A DNA stretch of 64,000 nt, taken from the NCBI RefSeq assembly GCF_000238095.2, contig NZ_JH815225.1, positions 584,724 through 648,723 of the forward strand, in the 5' to 3' direction. This DNA comes from Peptoanaerobacter stomatis. GTDB taxonomy: Bacteria > Bacillota > Clostridia > Peptostreptococcales > Filifactoraceae. Below are positions 9,698-18,730 of this stretch, piece after piece; positions within the stretch are counted from its first letter, which is position 1, and each line of letters starts with the position of its first letter. Made by a program: the position numbers and the translations under genes. Under the pieces are notes generated by a model, which worked only from the letters and a program-made list of their open reading frames with translations, was not told the origin of the DNA and made no database searches.

Positions 9698-10819
9698 ATG
9701 CCATTAGAAATTATTAGAGCTGATATAACTAAGTTGGAAGTAGATGCCATAGTAAATGCTGCTAATTCTTCTCTGCTCGGTGGTGGCGGAGTAGACGGGG
9801 CTATACATAAAGCTGCCGGAAAAGAATTGTTGGAAGAATGTAGAAAATTAAATGGCTGTAATACAGGTATGGCAAAAATAACTAAAGGATATAATTTACC
9901 TGCAAAATACATAATACATACAGTAGGACCAATATATAGAGGTGGAAATAATAATGAGAAACAAGAGCTTACTAATTGTTACAAAAACTCACTAAAACTT
10001 GCTAAAGAACATAAAATAAACAGCATTGCGTTTCCGATAATATCATCAGGTGCATATGGATACCCTAAAGATAAAGCTATCGAAGTGGCAACTTTTGCTA
10101 TAAGTAGTTTTTTAGAAGAAAATGATATGATGATATATCTTGTAGTATACGACACGCTGTCATTTAAAATTTCTGAAGACTTATTTAAAGATATAAAAGC
10201 GTATATAGATGATAATTATGTAGATAGCAACTCTAATTTTAATATAAACAGAGGTTTTGGTCTTATTGGCGGGGCAGGAGCAGGTATTGCTCCAGGATTT
10301 TCCACCAGAATTTTTATCGGTACTCCTAATAATAAACCAGATAGAAGAATACCTAAAGAAGATGGTATTATGGAAATGCAATTACCATCAGAAAAAGAAG
10401 CCCTCCAAAAAGAACCGGCACTGAAATCAATAAGAACATCATCTAAATCAACTTCTCTTGAAGATAGAATAGAAAACCTTGAAGATACTTTTTCACAAAG
10501 GTTATTAAAACTGATTGATGAAAAAGGAAAAACAGACGTTGAGATATATAAAAAAGCTAATATAGATAGAAAACTGTTTTCTAAAATTCGTAGCGATATA
10601 CACTATAAGCCGAAAAAGATAACCGCACTTGCTTTCGCATTAGCTCTGGAATTATCCATAGATGAAACAAAAGATTTTTTACAAACTTGCGGATATGCTC
10701 TATCAAGAAGCAGTAAGTTTGATGTGATAGTAGAATATTTCATTAAAAAAAATAACTACGATGTATTTGAAATAAACAACGCTCTATTTAAGTTTGAAGA
10801 ACAAACAATAGGAGCATAG
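9698..10819 (+). CDS. Macro domain protein with C-terminal HTH-like domain
   Basis: Macro domains bind or hydrolyse ADP-ribose, O-acetyl-ADP-ribose or ADP-ribosyl adducts. Residues 1-165 form a MacroD-type domain, with VNAANSSLLGGGGVDGAIH, NLPAKYIIHTVGP and ISSGAYGYP matching the ligand-binding loops. A Gly/Ala-rich, low-complexity linker follows (about 185-265). The C-terminal part (about 270-373; RLLKLIDEKGKTDVEIYKKANIDRK at its start) reads as an all-helical, XRE-like helix-turn-helix. The same tail accompanies macro domains in other gut and oral Firmicutes, as I recall. The ribosome site is strong. It is followed on the same strand by a vWA protein and a PPP phosphatase, suggesting an ADP-ribose or phospho-signalling role. 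Target unknown. Confidence 0.87.
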   Translation: MPLEIIRADITKLEVDAIVNAANSSLLGGGGVDGAIHKAAGKELLEECRKLNGCNTGMAKITKGYNLPAKYIIHTVGPIYRGGNNNEKQELTNCYKNSLKLAKEHKINSIAFPIISSGAYGYPKDKAIEVATFAISSFLEENDMMIYLVVYDTLSFKISEDLFKDIKAYIDDNYVDSNSNFNINRGFGLIGGAGAGIAPGFSTRIFIGTPNNKPDRRIPKEDGIMEMQLPSEKEALQKEPALKSIRTSSKSTSLEDRIENLEDTFSQRLLKLIDEKGKTDVEIYKKANIDRKLFSKIRSDIHYKPKKITALAFALALELSIDETKDFLQTCGYALSRSSKFDVIVEYFIKKNNYDVFEINNALFKFEEQTIGA

Positions 10820-10824
10820 AATTT

Positions 10825-10841
10825 GTCGCTTGCTATGCGAC
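10825..10841. other. Small GC-rich hairpin after macro gene
   Basis: GTCGC and GCGAC are separated by seven bases, six bases past the stop codon. There is no T tract, so it is a weak terminator candidate at best. It stands out only because the surrounding gap is so AT-rich. Confidence 0.35.
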
Positions 10842-11078
10842 CACTTATAATATAAATAATGATATACTTCATATATAAACTTAAATAATAACTGTGCAAA
10901 AATATTAAATTAAAACTGTATTTATACAGGCAAATTACTTATTTAATAAAAATATATAGTTTACGCTTAATTATTATGCAATATTTTTCTTAAAGTTATA
11001 TCTTTTTTATTAAATATTGGTATTAAATAAGTTTTATATATTTGCACAAAAATTTAATTCTTTATATTGGAGGTAATC

Positions 11079-11732
11079 ATGATGAAAAATAATATTACTG
11101 AGATAGTTTTTATATTGGATAGAAGCGGTTCAATGCAAGGACTTGAGCTTGATACAATAGGCGGATATAACGGTATGATAGAAAAACAAAAAAAAGAAGA
11201 CGGAAAAGCAATAATAACAACTGTACTTTTTGACGATGAATATGAATTGCTCCATGACAGATTTGATATAAACGATATAAAACCTTTAACAGAAAATGAA
11301 TATTATGTGCGTGGTTGCACAGCTCTATTAGATGCAGTCGGTAAAAGTATAACAAAGATAGCAAATGTCCAAAAAAATATATCACAAAAAGCAGACAAAG
11401 TATTATTTATCATAACTACAGACGGATATGAAAATGCAAGTAAAGAATATACCTACGATAAAATTAAATCCATGATAAACGAACAAAAAGAAAAATATGG
11501 TTGGGAATTCATATTTATGGGAGCCAACATTGATGCAGTCAAAGAGGCAGGAAAATTTGGAATAGACAAAAACAACGCAGTCAATTATCACTCAGATAGA
11601 GTAGGAACAGGTTTATGTTATGGTGTTATGAGCGAAGTCATCTCACAAGTAAGACGTAATAAAAAACTCTCATCCGATTGGAAAGATAGCATAGACAAAG
11701 ATTATAACAGCAGAAATAAATCAAAAAGATAA
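11079..11732 (+). CDS. von Willebrand factor A (TerY-like) protein
   Basis: A cytosolic, single-domain vWA protein of about 218 residues. The MIDAS metal site is complete: DRSGS near the N-terminus (DxSxS), the threonine in RGCTALLDAVG and the aspartate in IITTDG. Such TerY-like proteins act as metal-dependent protein-binding scaffolds in stress systems. The frame is open from a TTG at 11067, but that codon overlaps the ribosome site GGAGG (11069-11073). The real start is ATG at 11079 or 11082. It sits 259 bp after the macro-HTH gene and 154 bp before a PPP phosphatase. The tail (about 190-218) is basic. Partner unknown. Confidence 0.85.
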   Translation: MMKNNITEIVFILDRSGSMQGLELDTIGGYNGMIEKQKKEDGKAIITTVLFDDEYELLHDRFDINDIKPLTENEYYVRGCTALLDAVGKSITKIANVQKNISQKADKVLFIITTDGYENASKEYTYDKIKSMINEQKEKYGWEFIFMGANIDAVKEAGKFGIDKNNAVNYHSDRVGTGLCYGVMSEVISQVRRNKKLSSDWKDSIDKDYNSRNKSKR

Positions 11733-11886
11733 ATATAATAAAAATATTTTTAATCATACCAGAAATACTCAAAATAACAAAAATTAAATTTTAAATTACA
11801 ATATGTTTTAAAAAGATATAACACAGTTATAGCTAAAAATTTATGTTTTGCAAATCTTTATATCATATCCAAGATGAGGTGATTTT

Positions 11887-12588
11887 TTGTCAACATATGT
11901 TGTATCAGATATACATGGCAAGTATGACAAATTCATAGAAGTGCTTGATAAAATTAATCTTAAAGAAGAAGATACTCTCTATGTACTCGGAGATATTCTT
12001 GATAGAGGAAAGCATCCTATAAAAGTAATGCTGAAGCTTATGGAGATGAAGAACGTTATATGTATTGTCGGTAATCATGAGCTTATGGCAATCAGATGTA
12101 TGGATTTTATTATTCAAAAAATAACAGAGACTTCAACAGATAAATTTGACAAATATAAGAATTTTTCTATATGGTATCGAAACGGAGCAAAAAACACAAT
12201 AGACGAATTCATAAAATTAGACAGTAAAATGAAATTTAAGATAATAGATTATATGAAAAATTTTATAACCTATAAAAAGTTATACATTAATGGAAAAAAC
12301 TTTCTATTAGTTCACGGCGGTTTAGGGGACTTTCATCCGGATAAAAAAATAGAAGAATATACCTTAGATGAATTAGTATGGGATAGAGTAGATTATGATA
12401 TGAAATATTTTGACGATATATATTTAATAACAGGGCATACCCCTACAATGCTAATAGAATCAAACACAAAACCCGGATATATATACAAAGCTAACAATCA
12501 TATAGCAATAGACTGTGGCGCCTGCTTTAATGGAGGAAGATTAGGAGTTATATGTCTTGATACCGGAGAAGAGTTTTATTCATCATAA
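11887..12588 (+). CDS. PPP-family metallophosphatase (calcineurin-like)
   Basis: The 233-residue protein has the PPP metal-binding motifs in order: SDIHGKYD (GDxHG variant), GDILDRG, GNHEL, then LLVHGGL and ITGHTP. This is the layout of bacterial Ser/Thr phosphatases of the PrpA/PP2A-like type, and also of Ap4A hydrolase relatives, so phosphoprotein and nucleotide substrates both remain possible. The start is TTG at 11887, supported by GAGGTG (11876-11881) five bases upstream and by the motif falling at residue 8, as in the family. With the upstream vWA and macro-HTH genes it forms a same-strand trio unrelated to the flanking housekeeping genes. Confidence 0.87.
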   Translation: MSTYVVSDIHGKYDKFIEVLDKINLKEEDTLYVLGDILDRGKHPIKVMLKLMEMKNVICIVGNHELMAIRCMDFIIQKITETSTDKFDKYKNFSIWYRNGAKNTIDEFIKLDSKMKFKIIDYMKNFITYKKLYINGKNFLLVHGGLGDFHPDKKIEEYTLDELVWDRVDYDMKYFDDIYLITGHTPTMLIESNTKPGYIYKANNHIAIDCGACFNGGRLGVICLDTGEEFYSS

Positions 12589-12760
12589 TAAAATTTATAC
12601 TATTTTTTAATAATATTTAATGCTAATGACTAATTCTATTGAATATTAAGTTTCTCAATATTTTATATTCTTTATATTATTATATACTATTTATGTTAGA
12701 CTTTTTTGCATATATAATTTATTCAATTATTTTTTCTTACTATAAATTTTTTTCAAAAAA

Positions 12761-12769
12761 TGTTATAAT
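12761..12769 (+). promoter_or_regulatory. Candidate extended -10 promoter of murC
   Basis: TGTTATAAT (TG-N-TATAAT) lies about 103 bases upstream of the murC ATG. No clear -35 hexamer is seen, as is common with extended -10 promoters. The rest of the 280-bp gap after the phosphatase gene is AT-rich and shows no gene. Confidence 0.45.
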
Positions 12770-12871
12770 ATGTTTTCAAAAAGCTATATTGCTGTTTAAA
12801 ATACCAATATGTTTAAAAATTACAGTTTTTATAAATCTATTTTAATTTAATTCACTTATGAGAGGTTATAT

Positions 12872-14221
12872 ATGAAAATATTTTTTATAGGAATCGGTGG
12901 AATATCTATGAGTGCACTTGCTGTAATATGCAAAAATTTAGGATATGACGTATACGGTTCAGATAGAGAAAGTTCAGAAATAACAAAAAAATTAGAAAAA
13001 TCCGGCATAAAAATATATATAGGACATAACAAAGACAACATCACAGAAGATTTTGATATGGTTGTATATACTGCTGCAATTGCTAAAGATAACGAAGAAC
13101 TTGTAAAATCATATGATTTAGGTCTAAACACTATGGAGCGTGCTAATTTTTTAGGACATCTTATGGAAAAATATGAAAACTCAATAGCAATATCAGGTAC
13201 GCATGGAAAAACTACAACTACATCTATACTTACACTTATATTCAATAAAGCAGATACAAGCCCTACTGCATTAATCGGAGGAGTATTTGCAAATATAGGT
13301 GGTAATATAGAAATAGGCTCATCAGATATATTCATAACTGAAGCTTGCGAATATGTAGACAGTTTCTTGCAATTTTTCCCTAAAATTGCAATCATCACCA
13401 ACATAGAAGCTGATCATTTGGACTATTTTAAAGATTTGGAAAGCATAAAAAAATCTTTCTTAAAATTCTCTAATCAGGTCAAGTCAAATGGTTTTGTAAT
13501 TGCAAACGGAGATGATGAAAATGTGAAAAGCACTCTCAAAAATTCAAACTCTAAAATATATTATTGTGGATTTGACGAAACAAATGATTTTGTATGTAAA
13601 AATGTAAAATCTGATGATGAAGGCTATCCAAATTTTGATTTATTTTTTAAAAATGAACTTATTGATAATTTTTCACTCAAAGTATACGGAAAACACAACA
13701 TATATAATGCAATCTGCTCAATAGCAGCCGCCTATCTATGTAAAATAAATAGCTCTGTTATAAAAAGTGCATTGTTGGAATTTACAGGCGTTGGAAGAAG
13801 GTTTGAATATATAGGTGAAAAAAATGGCGTAAAAGTATATGACGATTATGCACACCATCCGACAGAGATAAAAGCAACTTTAAATGCTGCAAAATCAATC
13901 AAAAAAAATAGGCTCATTTCAATATTTCAGCCACATACCTACAGCAGAACAAAGTCATTATTTAAAGATTTCAACACTTGTTTTGATGATACCGACATAA
14001 TAATATTTGCAGACATATATCCTGCAAGAGAGCCGTTTGATTCTACTATAAGCTCCAAAATGCTGTGTGAAGAAGTAAAAAATAGAGGAATTGAAGCCTA
14101 TCACTTTGACAGTTTTGAAAAAATAACAGATTTTTTACAAAAAACAGCAAAAGAGAATGATATAATTTTTACCATAGGAGCCGGAGATGTATATAAAATA
14201 GGTAAATTATATTTAAACTAA
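12872..14221 (+). CDS. murC: UDP-N-acetylmuramate--L-alanine ligase
   Basis: Adds L-alanine to UDP-MurNAc, the first peptide step of peptidoglycan synthesis, in the cytosol. Three Mur-ligase domains are visible. The first is an N-terminal nucleotide-sugar-binding fold (FFIGIGGISMSALA). The second is the ATP-binding centre with GTHGKTTTTS (about residue 110) and a downstream EADHLD. The third is the C-terminal domain with DDYAHHPTEI and FQPHTYSRT, typical of MurC. At 449 residues it has the usual length. GAGAGG gives a good ribosome site. It stands alone between the phosphatase and a repeat-bearing gap. Confidence 0.96.
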   Translation: MKIFFIGIGGISMSALAVICKNLGYDVYGSDRESSEITKKLEKSGIKIYIGHNKDNITEDFDMVVYTAAIAKDNEELVKSYDLGLNTMERANFLGHLMEKYENSIAISGTHGKTTTTSILTLIFNKADTSPTALIGGVFANIGGNIEIGSSDIFITEACEYVDSFLQFFPKIAIITNIEADHLDYFKDLESIKKSFLKFSNQVKSNGFVIANGDDENVKSTLKNSNSKIYYCGFDETNDFVCKNVKSDDEGYPNFDLFFKNELIDNFSLKVYGKHNIYNAICSIAAAYLCKINSSVIKSALLEFTGVGRRFEYIGEKNGVKVYDDYAHHPTEIKATLNAAKSIKKNRLISIFQPHTYSRTKSLFKDFNTCFDDTDIIIFADIYPAREPFDSTISSKMLCEEVKNRGIEAYHFDSFEKITDFLQKTAKENDIIFTIGAGDVYKIGKLYLN

Positions 14222-14252
14222 ATAACAATGCTATATTTTATTTTTCAAGCAT

Positions 14253-14378
14253 TAGACTTGTTCGATAAAGTTAAAAAAACACAAATAAAAAATATTATAA
14301 TTTAATTAAGAAAAATTACTTTATTTATTCAATTATATATATTTACAACTAAATACTATGAATAATCGAACAAGTCTA
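14253..14378. mobile_element. MITE-like element with perfect 14-bp terminal inverted repeats
   Basis: TAGACTTGTTCGAT (14253-14266) is mirrored exactly by ATCGAACAAGTCTA (14365-14378), enclosing 98 bp of AT-rich non-coding sequence. If the outer TA is target-site duplication, the layout matches small Tc1/mariner/IS630-type elements. It is the main feature of the 545-bp murC-DUF438 gap. I see no second copy in the window, and the TA rule is inferred. Confidence 0.45.
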
Positions 14379-14766
14379 CTATAAATACGTTGCTAATCCT
14401 ACTTTAAAACTCAATTTATCTTTTATATATATAAAATAATTATTTTTAAAATTATGAATGTAGTGTTATAAATTGGGTATACTTTCATATGAATAATAAT
14501 ATCAGTTATTAAAAATATTTATTTTTATCTGTTTTTTATTCACTTAACATTAAGAATGGTATCTGTAATGATTGTTAATATACCCTATTCTACATTTTTA
14601 ATTTTATACAAACATTTTTTAACAAGTATAATAGTATGTTGGTATGAGTTTAATTAAGATGTATTTAGTATACTTTTATAAAATTCATTATTAAGATATC
14701 AATTCTATATATGTAAACAACATTATAATTTATTTTATAATACATTATAGGAAGGAGTATATCTCA

Positions 14767-16290
14767 ATGGAAAAAAGAGGTTTTGACAAATTGGATCATG
14801 CAAAGTTGGACAAGTTAATCACAATAAAGGTTAGCTATCTTAAAGGTGAAATATCAAAAGAAGAAGCAAGAAAACAAATAATGGCTAATTATAAGTCCAT
14901 AACTGCGGATGAGTTTGCATACACTGAGCAAAAAATCAAAGATTTAGGCTTTTCTGATGAAACTGTTCACAAGCATATGGACGAATTATTGAATTTATTG
15001 GAAGGTATATTGGAAAAATCAAGTCTGTCATTACCGATAGGTCATCCTTTACAGACATATATAAACGAAAATACTGCAATAAAAAGTCTCTTATCCGAGA
15101 TGAAAGAATTTGAAAACAATCCATTTGATAAAGATAAATGGACTGAGTTTTATAATAAATTATATCAATTTAATACACATCTCTCAAGAAAACAAAATCA
15201 GTTATTTTCAAAATTGGAAGAAAAAGGCTTTGATAGACCTTCAAAAATAATGTGGAGTTTTGATAATAACGTTAAAAAACTTATAAGCACAGCCAAAACT
15301 CTTTTAGAAGAAGATAAATATGATGAATTTTTAAAATTACAACCTGAAGTGCATGAAAGTATATTAGACTTGATAGATAAAGAAGAATCTATACTATATC
15401 CTACTTCCTTCAAACTTATAAGCGAAGAAGAATTTATAAAGATGAGAAAAGGTGATGACGAAATAGGATATTGTCTTATAGAAAATCCTCCTATTTTTGG
15501 TGATATTCTTGAAAATAAAGAAATTCCAAACGAATTTATGTCTGAGCTTAGTCAATTATTGGCAAAATATTCTTCTCTAACCGGTCAAAATGAAATACTT
15601 GATGTAAAACAGGGAAAATTGACTTTGGAGCAAATAAATTTAATATTTCAACATTTATCAGTAGATTTATCATATGTTGATGAAAATGAATTAGTACGTT
15701 TTTATTCAGATACAAAACACAGAGTATTTCCAAGAAGTCCCGGAGTAATCGGAAGAAATGTTATGAATTGCCATCCGAGAGAAAGTGTGGATACTGTCAA
15801 TAGAATAATCGAAGCATTTAGAAACGGCGAAAAGGATATGGCTGAGTTTTGGTTGCAAATGGGTGGAAAATTCATATACATCACATATACAGCCGTAAGA
15901 GATGAAAATGGAAAATTCAGAGGTGTCCTCGAAATGATGCAAGATGCTACTCATATACGTTCACTCGAAGGTAGCAAAAAACTACTATCTTGGGATGACG
16001 AGTATAAACAAGAAGATAAAAATACATCTCCCAAGAATTCTAACAATTCAAACCCATATGGCATTACAAAAGATAGCGTAATAGCAGATATAATAAACAA
16101 ATACCCATATATAAGAGAATTTATGCCAACACTATCTCCAAAATACAACAAAATTTTAAATCCGATAGCTTTTAATACTATAGGAAAAGTAGCAAATCTT
16201 GAAATGATAGCTCAACGCGGAAATATAAATATAGATGTTTTAATCTCAAAAATATGTGATGAAATAAAAAATCACGAAAATAATAAATAA
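14767..16290 (+). CDS. DUF438-hemerythrin-PAS-DUF1858 sensor protein
   Basis: The 507-residue protein has four recognisable parts. Residues 10-90 are DUF438 (KGEISKEEARKQI...FAYTEQKI). About 95-220 is a hemerythrin/HHE helical domain with histidine/glutamate positions in GHPLQTYINENTAIK, NTHLSRKQNQLF and HESILDLIDKEESILYP, expected to bind a di-iron centre. About 300-400 is PAS-like (IGRNVMNCHPRESVDTVNRII). About 440-505 is DUF1858 (VIADIINKYPYIREFM). Proteins with this layout are thought to sense or scavenge oxygen or NO, or to act in Fe-S repair like ScdA/RIC. No kinase or DNA-binding domain is attached, so any output would be by protein contact. It is monocistronic. Confidence 0.9.
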   Translation: MEKRGFDKLDHAKLDKLITIKVSYLKGEISKEEARKQIMANYKSITADEFAYTEQKIKDLGFSDETVHKHMDELLNLLEGILEKSSLSLPIGHPLQTYINENTAIKSLLSEMKEFENNPFDKDKWTEFYNKLYQFNTHLSRKQNQLFSKLEEKGFDRPSKIMWSFDNNVKKLISTAKTLLEEDKYDEFLKLQPEVHESILDLIDKEESILYPTSFKLISEEEFIKMRKGDDEIGYCLIENPPIFGDILENKEIPNEFMSELSQLLAKYSSLTGQNEILDVKQGKLTLEQINLIFQHLSVDLSYVDENELVRFYSDTKHRVFPRSPGVIGRNVMNCHPRESVDTVNRIIEAFRNGEKDMAEFWLQMGGKFIYITYTAVRDENGKFRGVLEMMQDATHIRSLEGSKKLLSWDDEYKQEDKNTSPKNSNNSNPYGITKDSVIADIINKYPYIREFMPTLSPKYNKILNPIAFNTIGKVANLEMIAQRGNINIDVLISKICDEIKNHENNK

Positions 16291-16423
16291 TTTAGTAATA
16301 ATACTACTAAAAATCATTAAATCAAGATATAAAATTAATATAGAGCTCTATAAACATATAATTTGTAAATATCTAATTTTCATAGTTATTAGTACAATAC
16401 TAAACCTTATTTCAATTAAGACA

Positions 16424-16459
16424 TGCTCAAATTGTTTTGCCTTCAAAATAGTTTGAGCA
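16424..16459. repeat. TGCTCAAATTGTTTTG inverted repeat, copy b
   Basis: TGCTCAAATTGTTTTG (16424-16439) is followed after a short loop by an imperfect mirror ending TTTGAGCA. The 16-base left arm recurs exactly at 57929-57944 and, inverted, at 38099-38114. It lies in the gap after the DUF438 gene. Confidence 0.6.
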
Positions 16460-16494
16460 TTATTAAAAATATATATTTAATTTTATAATATTAT

Positions 16495-16530
16495 TATAAA
16501 AGCCTCTTGGATAATAAGTGGCTTTTTATA
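16495..16530 (+). terminator. Terminator downstream of the DUF438 gene
   Basis: AAAAGCC-T-CTT pairs with AAG-T-GGCTTTTT around a seven-base loop and ends in a T run. It lies 200 bp after the stop codon. From here to 16880, the rest of the gap shows no gene. Confidence 0.6.
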
Positions 16531-16880
16531 TTGCAAAAAAATATAATCTATACTATACTACCAATAGTAAATTAATAAATACATCCATTATAACTGATTC
16601 TAATAATCGCTTTATTCTTTTCTTGTATATACATAATCTTATAAAAATATATAATACTTCCAATCTATAAAAAAGTCAGACAAAATCAACCTATTTTTCT
16701 ATAAAATATACAGCCCTTAAAAAATATGACAATTACTTTTTTAAACAGATTTTAGTATTATTAAAATTTTTACGGACTTACAATATAAATTGACATCTAA
16801 TAGCCAATAAAAAAGCTGTACTTACAAATTATGACTAAATGCGACTTATATGCCGTTATAATGATGCAAAAGGAGGAGAA

Positions 16881-18410
16881 ATGAAAAAATTTAAACTATT
16901 ACTAATTTTAGCAACTGTAATCATATCTTGCAGTATGCTGTCTGCTTGTCAAAAAAATGATACAACTCAAACAGACGACAAAAAAGCTCAAACTCAAACA
17001 GCTGATGACACACCTGTAATCATAGGACAGACTTGGGTATTAGGAGATACAGATCCTACAAACTCAGGCACACCTTGGGGACTCACTTCTCAGGGAATAA
17101 GCGAAACTGTGTTTAAATTGGACAAAGATGGTAAATTGACTTCAAGATTTATAGAAAGTTTTAAAAGAGTCGACCCTCTTACTTGGACTGCCGTTATAAA
17201 AAATACGGCAAAATTTTCAAACGGAGATGTAGTTGACGCCAAAGCACTTGCCGATTGCCTAAACATAATACAGGAAAAAAACGCACTTTCTAATGCAACT
17301 GCCGGAAAGGTGACATTTACGGCAAAAGATGACAACACTTTGGAGATAAAAACAGAAAGAGAATTACAGCTTTTAGATTCTTTCTTGACTGAATGGGCAA
17401 ATATAGTGTTCAAAGAACTTCCTGACAATACTTATGTATTTACAGGACCATATGTAATAGAAAGCTTCAAACCTGAGATAGAGTTTAATCTCAAACCTAA
17501 TCCTAATTACGAAGGAGCAGACAACAGACCTGATGTAAAGATACTTGCATTCAAAGACGCATCTGCAATGAAACTTGCCTTTGACTCAGGCGAAATAGAC
17601 ATGGCTTTTACAGTTACTCCTGAAGTAGCAAAGATGATTAAAGATTCAGGTAAAAACGTTAAAACTATAGATGCAGGATACCAATATTTTGGCATCTTCA
17701 ACTTGAACAGTGATATATTAAAGGACGAAAAAGTAAGACAAGCTATAAGTCTTGGCATAAATCGTGATGAATATGTAAAATCTTTGATGGGTGGAAGAGT
17801 TGCTACAGGATTTTTTGCACAGTATTTCGACTTTGCCGGAGATGTAAAACTTTCTCAAGATATTGAAAAAGCGAAAACACTCCTTGATGAAGCTGGATAT
17901 GTTATGAAAGATAATGTAAGAGTAAAAGACGACAAGACTTTGGACATCACTCTTACTACTTATCCAAGCAGACCTGATTTACCGATAATAATGCAAATAA
18001 TGGCATCACAACTCAAGGAACTCGGATTTAATGTTAATACTCAGATAGTTGACGGCATAGACAACGTAGGAAAATCAGGAGAATTTGATTTGATATTATA
18101 TGCTCAACATACTGCACCTACAGGAGATCCTGCATTCTCACTAAATCAGTTCTTCAGAGCAGATCAACCTAAGAATTTTTCAAAATACAAATCTGATGAA
18201 ATGGATAAAATCTTAGATGAACTTGGAAAAGAAGAAGACAATGCAAAAAGAGTTGAGCTTGCTAAGAAAGCACAGGCATTAGTAGCAAAAAATTTACCTG
18301 TACTTTATCTTATAGATCCTCAATGGAATATTGCTGTGTCTGATAGGCTTTCAGATTATCAACCGTACAATGGAGACTATTATATAGTAAATGACCAATT
18401 GAAAAAATAA
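16881..18410 (+). CDS. ABC transporter substrate-binding lipoprotein, nickel/peptide type (SBP family 5)
   Basis: Extracytoplasmic receptor for the importer encoded by the next four genes. A lipoprotein signal (MKKFKLLLILATVIISCSML) leads to lipobox LSAC and an acidic Thr/Gln-rich tether. The body has family-5 marks such as VFKLDKDGKL, WTAVIKNTAKFSNGD, FTGPYVIESFKP, VRQAISLGINRDEY and TAPTGDPAFSLNQFF. The last motif resembles NikA/CntA-type metal or metallophore receptors more than OppA, so nickel, cobalt or a metal chelate is the best guess. An in-frame extension to 16839 is unlikely because AGGAGGAG sits just before the ATG at 16881. A terminator separates it from the permease genes, so the receptor may be made in excess. 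Confidence 0.85.
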   Translation: MKKFKLLLILATVIISCSMLSACQKNDTTQTDDKKAQTQTADDTPVIIGQTWVLGDTDPTNSGTPWGLTSQGISETVFKLDKDGKLTSRFIESFKRVDPLTWTAVIKNTAKFSNGDVVDAKALADCLNIIQEKNALSNATAGKVTFTAKDDNTLEIKTERELQLLDSFLTEWANIVFKELPDNTYVFTGPYVIESFKPEIEFNLKPNPNYEGADNRPDVKILAFKDASAMKLAFDSGEIDMAFTVTPEVAKMIKDSGKNVKTIDAGYQYFGIFNLNSDILKDEKVRQAISLGINRDEYVKSLMGGRVATGFFAQYFDFAGDVKLSQDIEKAKTLLDEAGYVMKDNVRVKDDKTLDITLTTYPSRPDLPIIMQIMASQLKELGFNVNTQIVDGIDNVGKSGEFDLILYAQHTAPTGDPAFSLNQFFRADQPKNFSKYKSDEMDKILDELGKEEDNAKRVELAKKAQALVAKNLPVLYLIDPQWNIAVSDRLSDYQPYNGDYYIVNDQLKK

Positions 18411-18438
18411 AAAATAAAATAATTTTAAAAAATACTAA

Positions 18439-18464
18439 AACAGCACCGTTTGGTGCTGTTTTTC
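18439..18464 (+). terminator. Rho-independent terminator after the binding-protein gene
   Basis: AACAGCACC and GGTGCTGTT form a stem around a short loop, followed by TTTT, 28 bp after the stop. It separates the receptor gene from the permease genes, whose 320-bp leader holds no other gene. Confidence 0.85.
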
Positions 18465-18730
18465 AAAAATATACAGAAAATTTTAAAATTTATATTATAA
18501 TCAAATATAAAATATGGTTCTTTGTTTTATACTAATACCTATTTAAAACATATGCGAGACTATAAGATAGCTATTTATTATACATTAGTTGAAATACTGA
18601 TTATAAATAAATTATAATTATAAACTTAAAAATTTATGTTTTTTAAAACAATAAATTATATAAAATTTATATATTTTTTAATTCGTAATAGAGTTTAGTA
18701 TTATTTAGGTAATTGATATTGAGGAAAGAT

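Noticed and set aside
12639-12845. Short hydrophobic open frame after the phosphatase gene
   Set aside because: It is a run of Phe/Ile/Tyr from AT-rich DNA, lacks a ribosome site and contains the murC promoter.
16560-16880. Search for a NikR site or cobalamin riboswitch before the ABC importer
   Set aside because: No dyad resembling a NikR operator and no B12-box-like sequence could be recognised.
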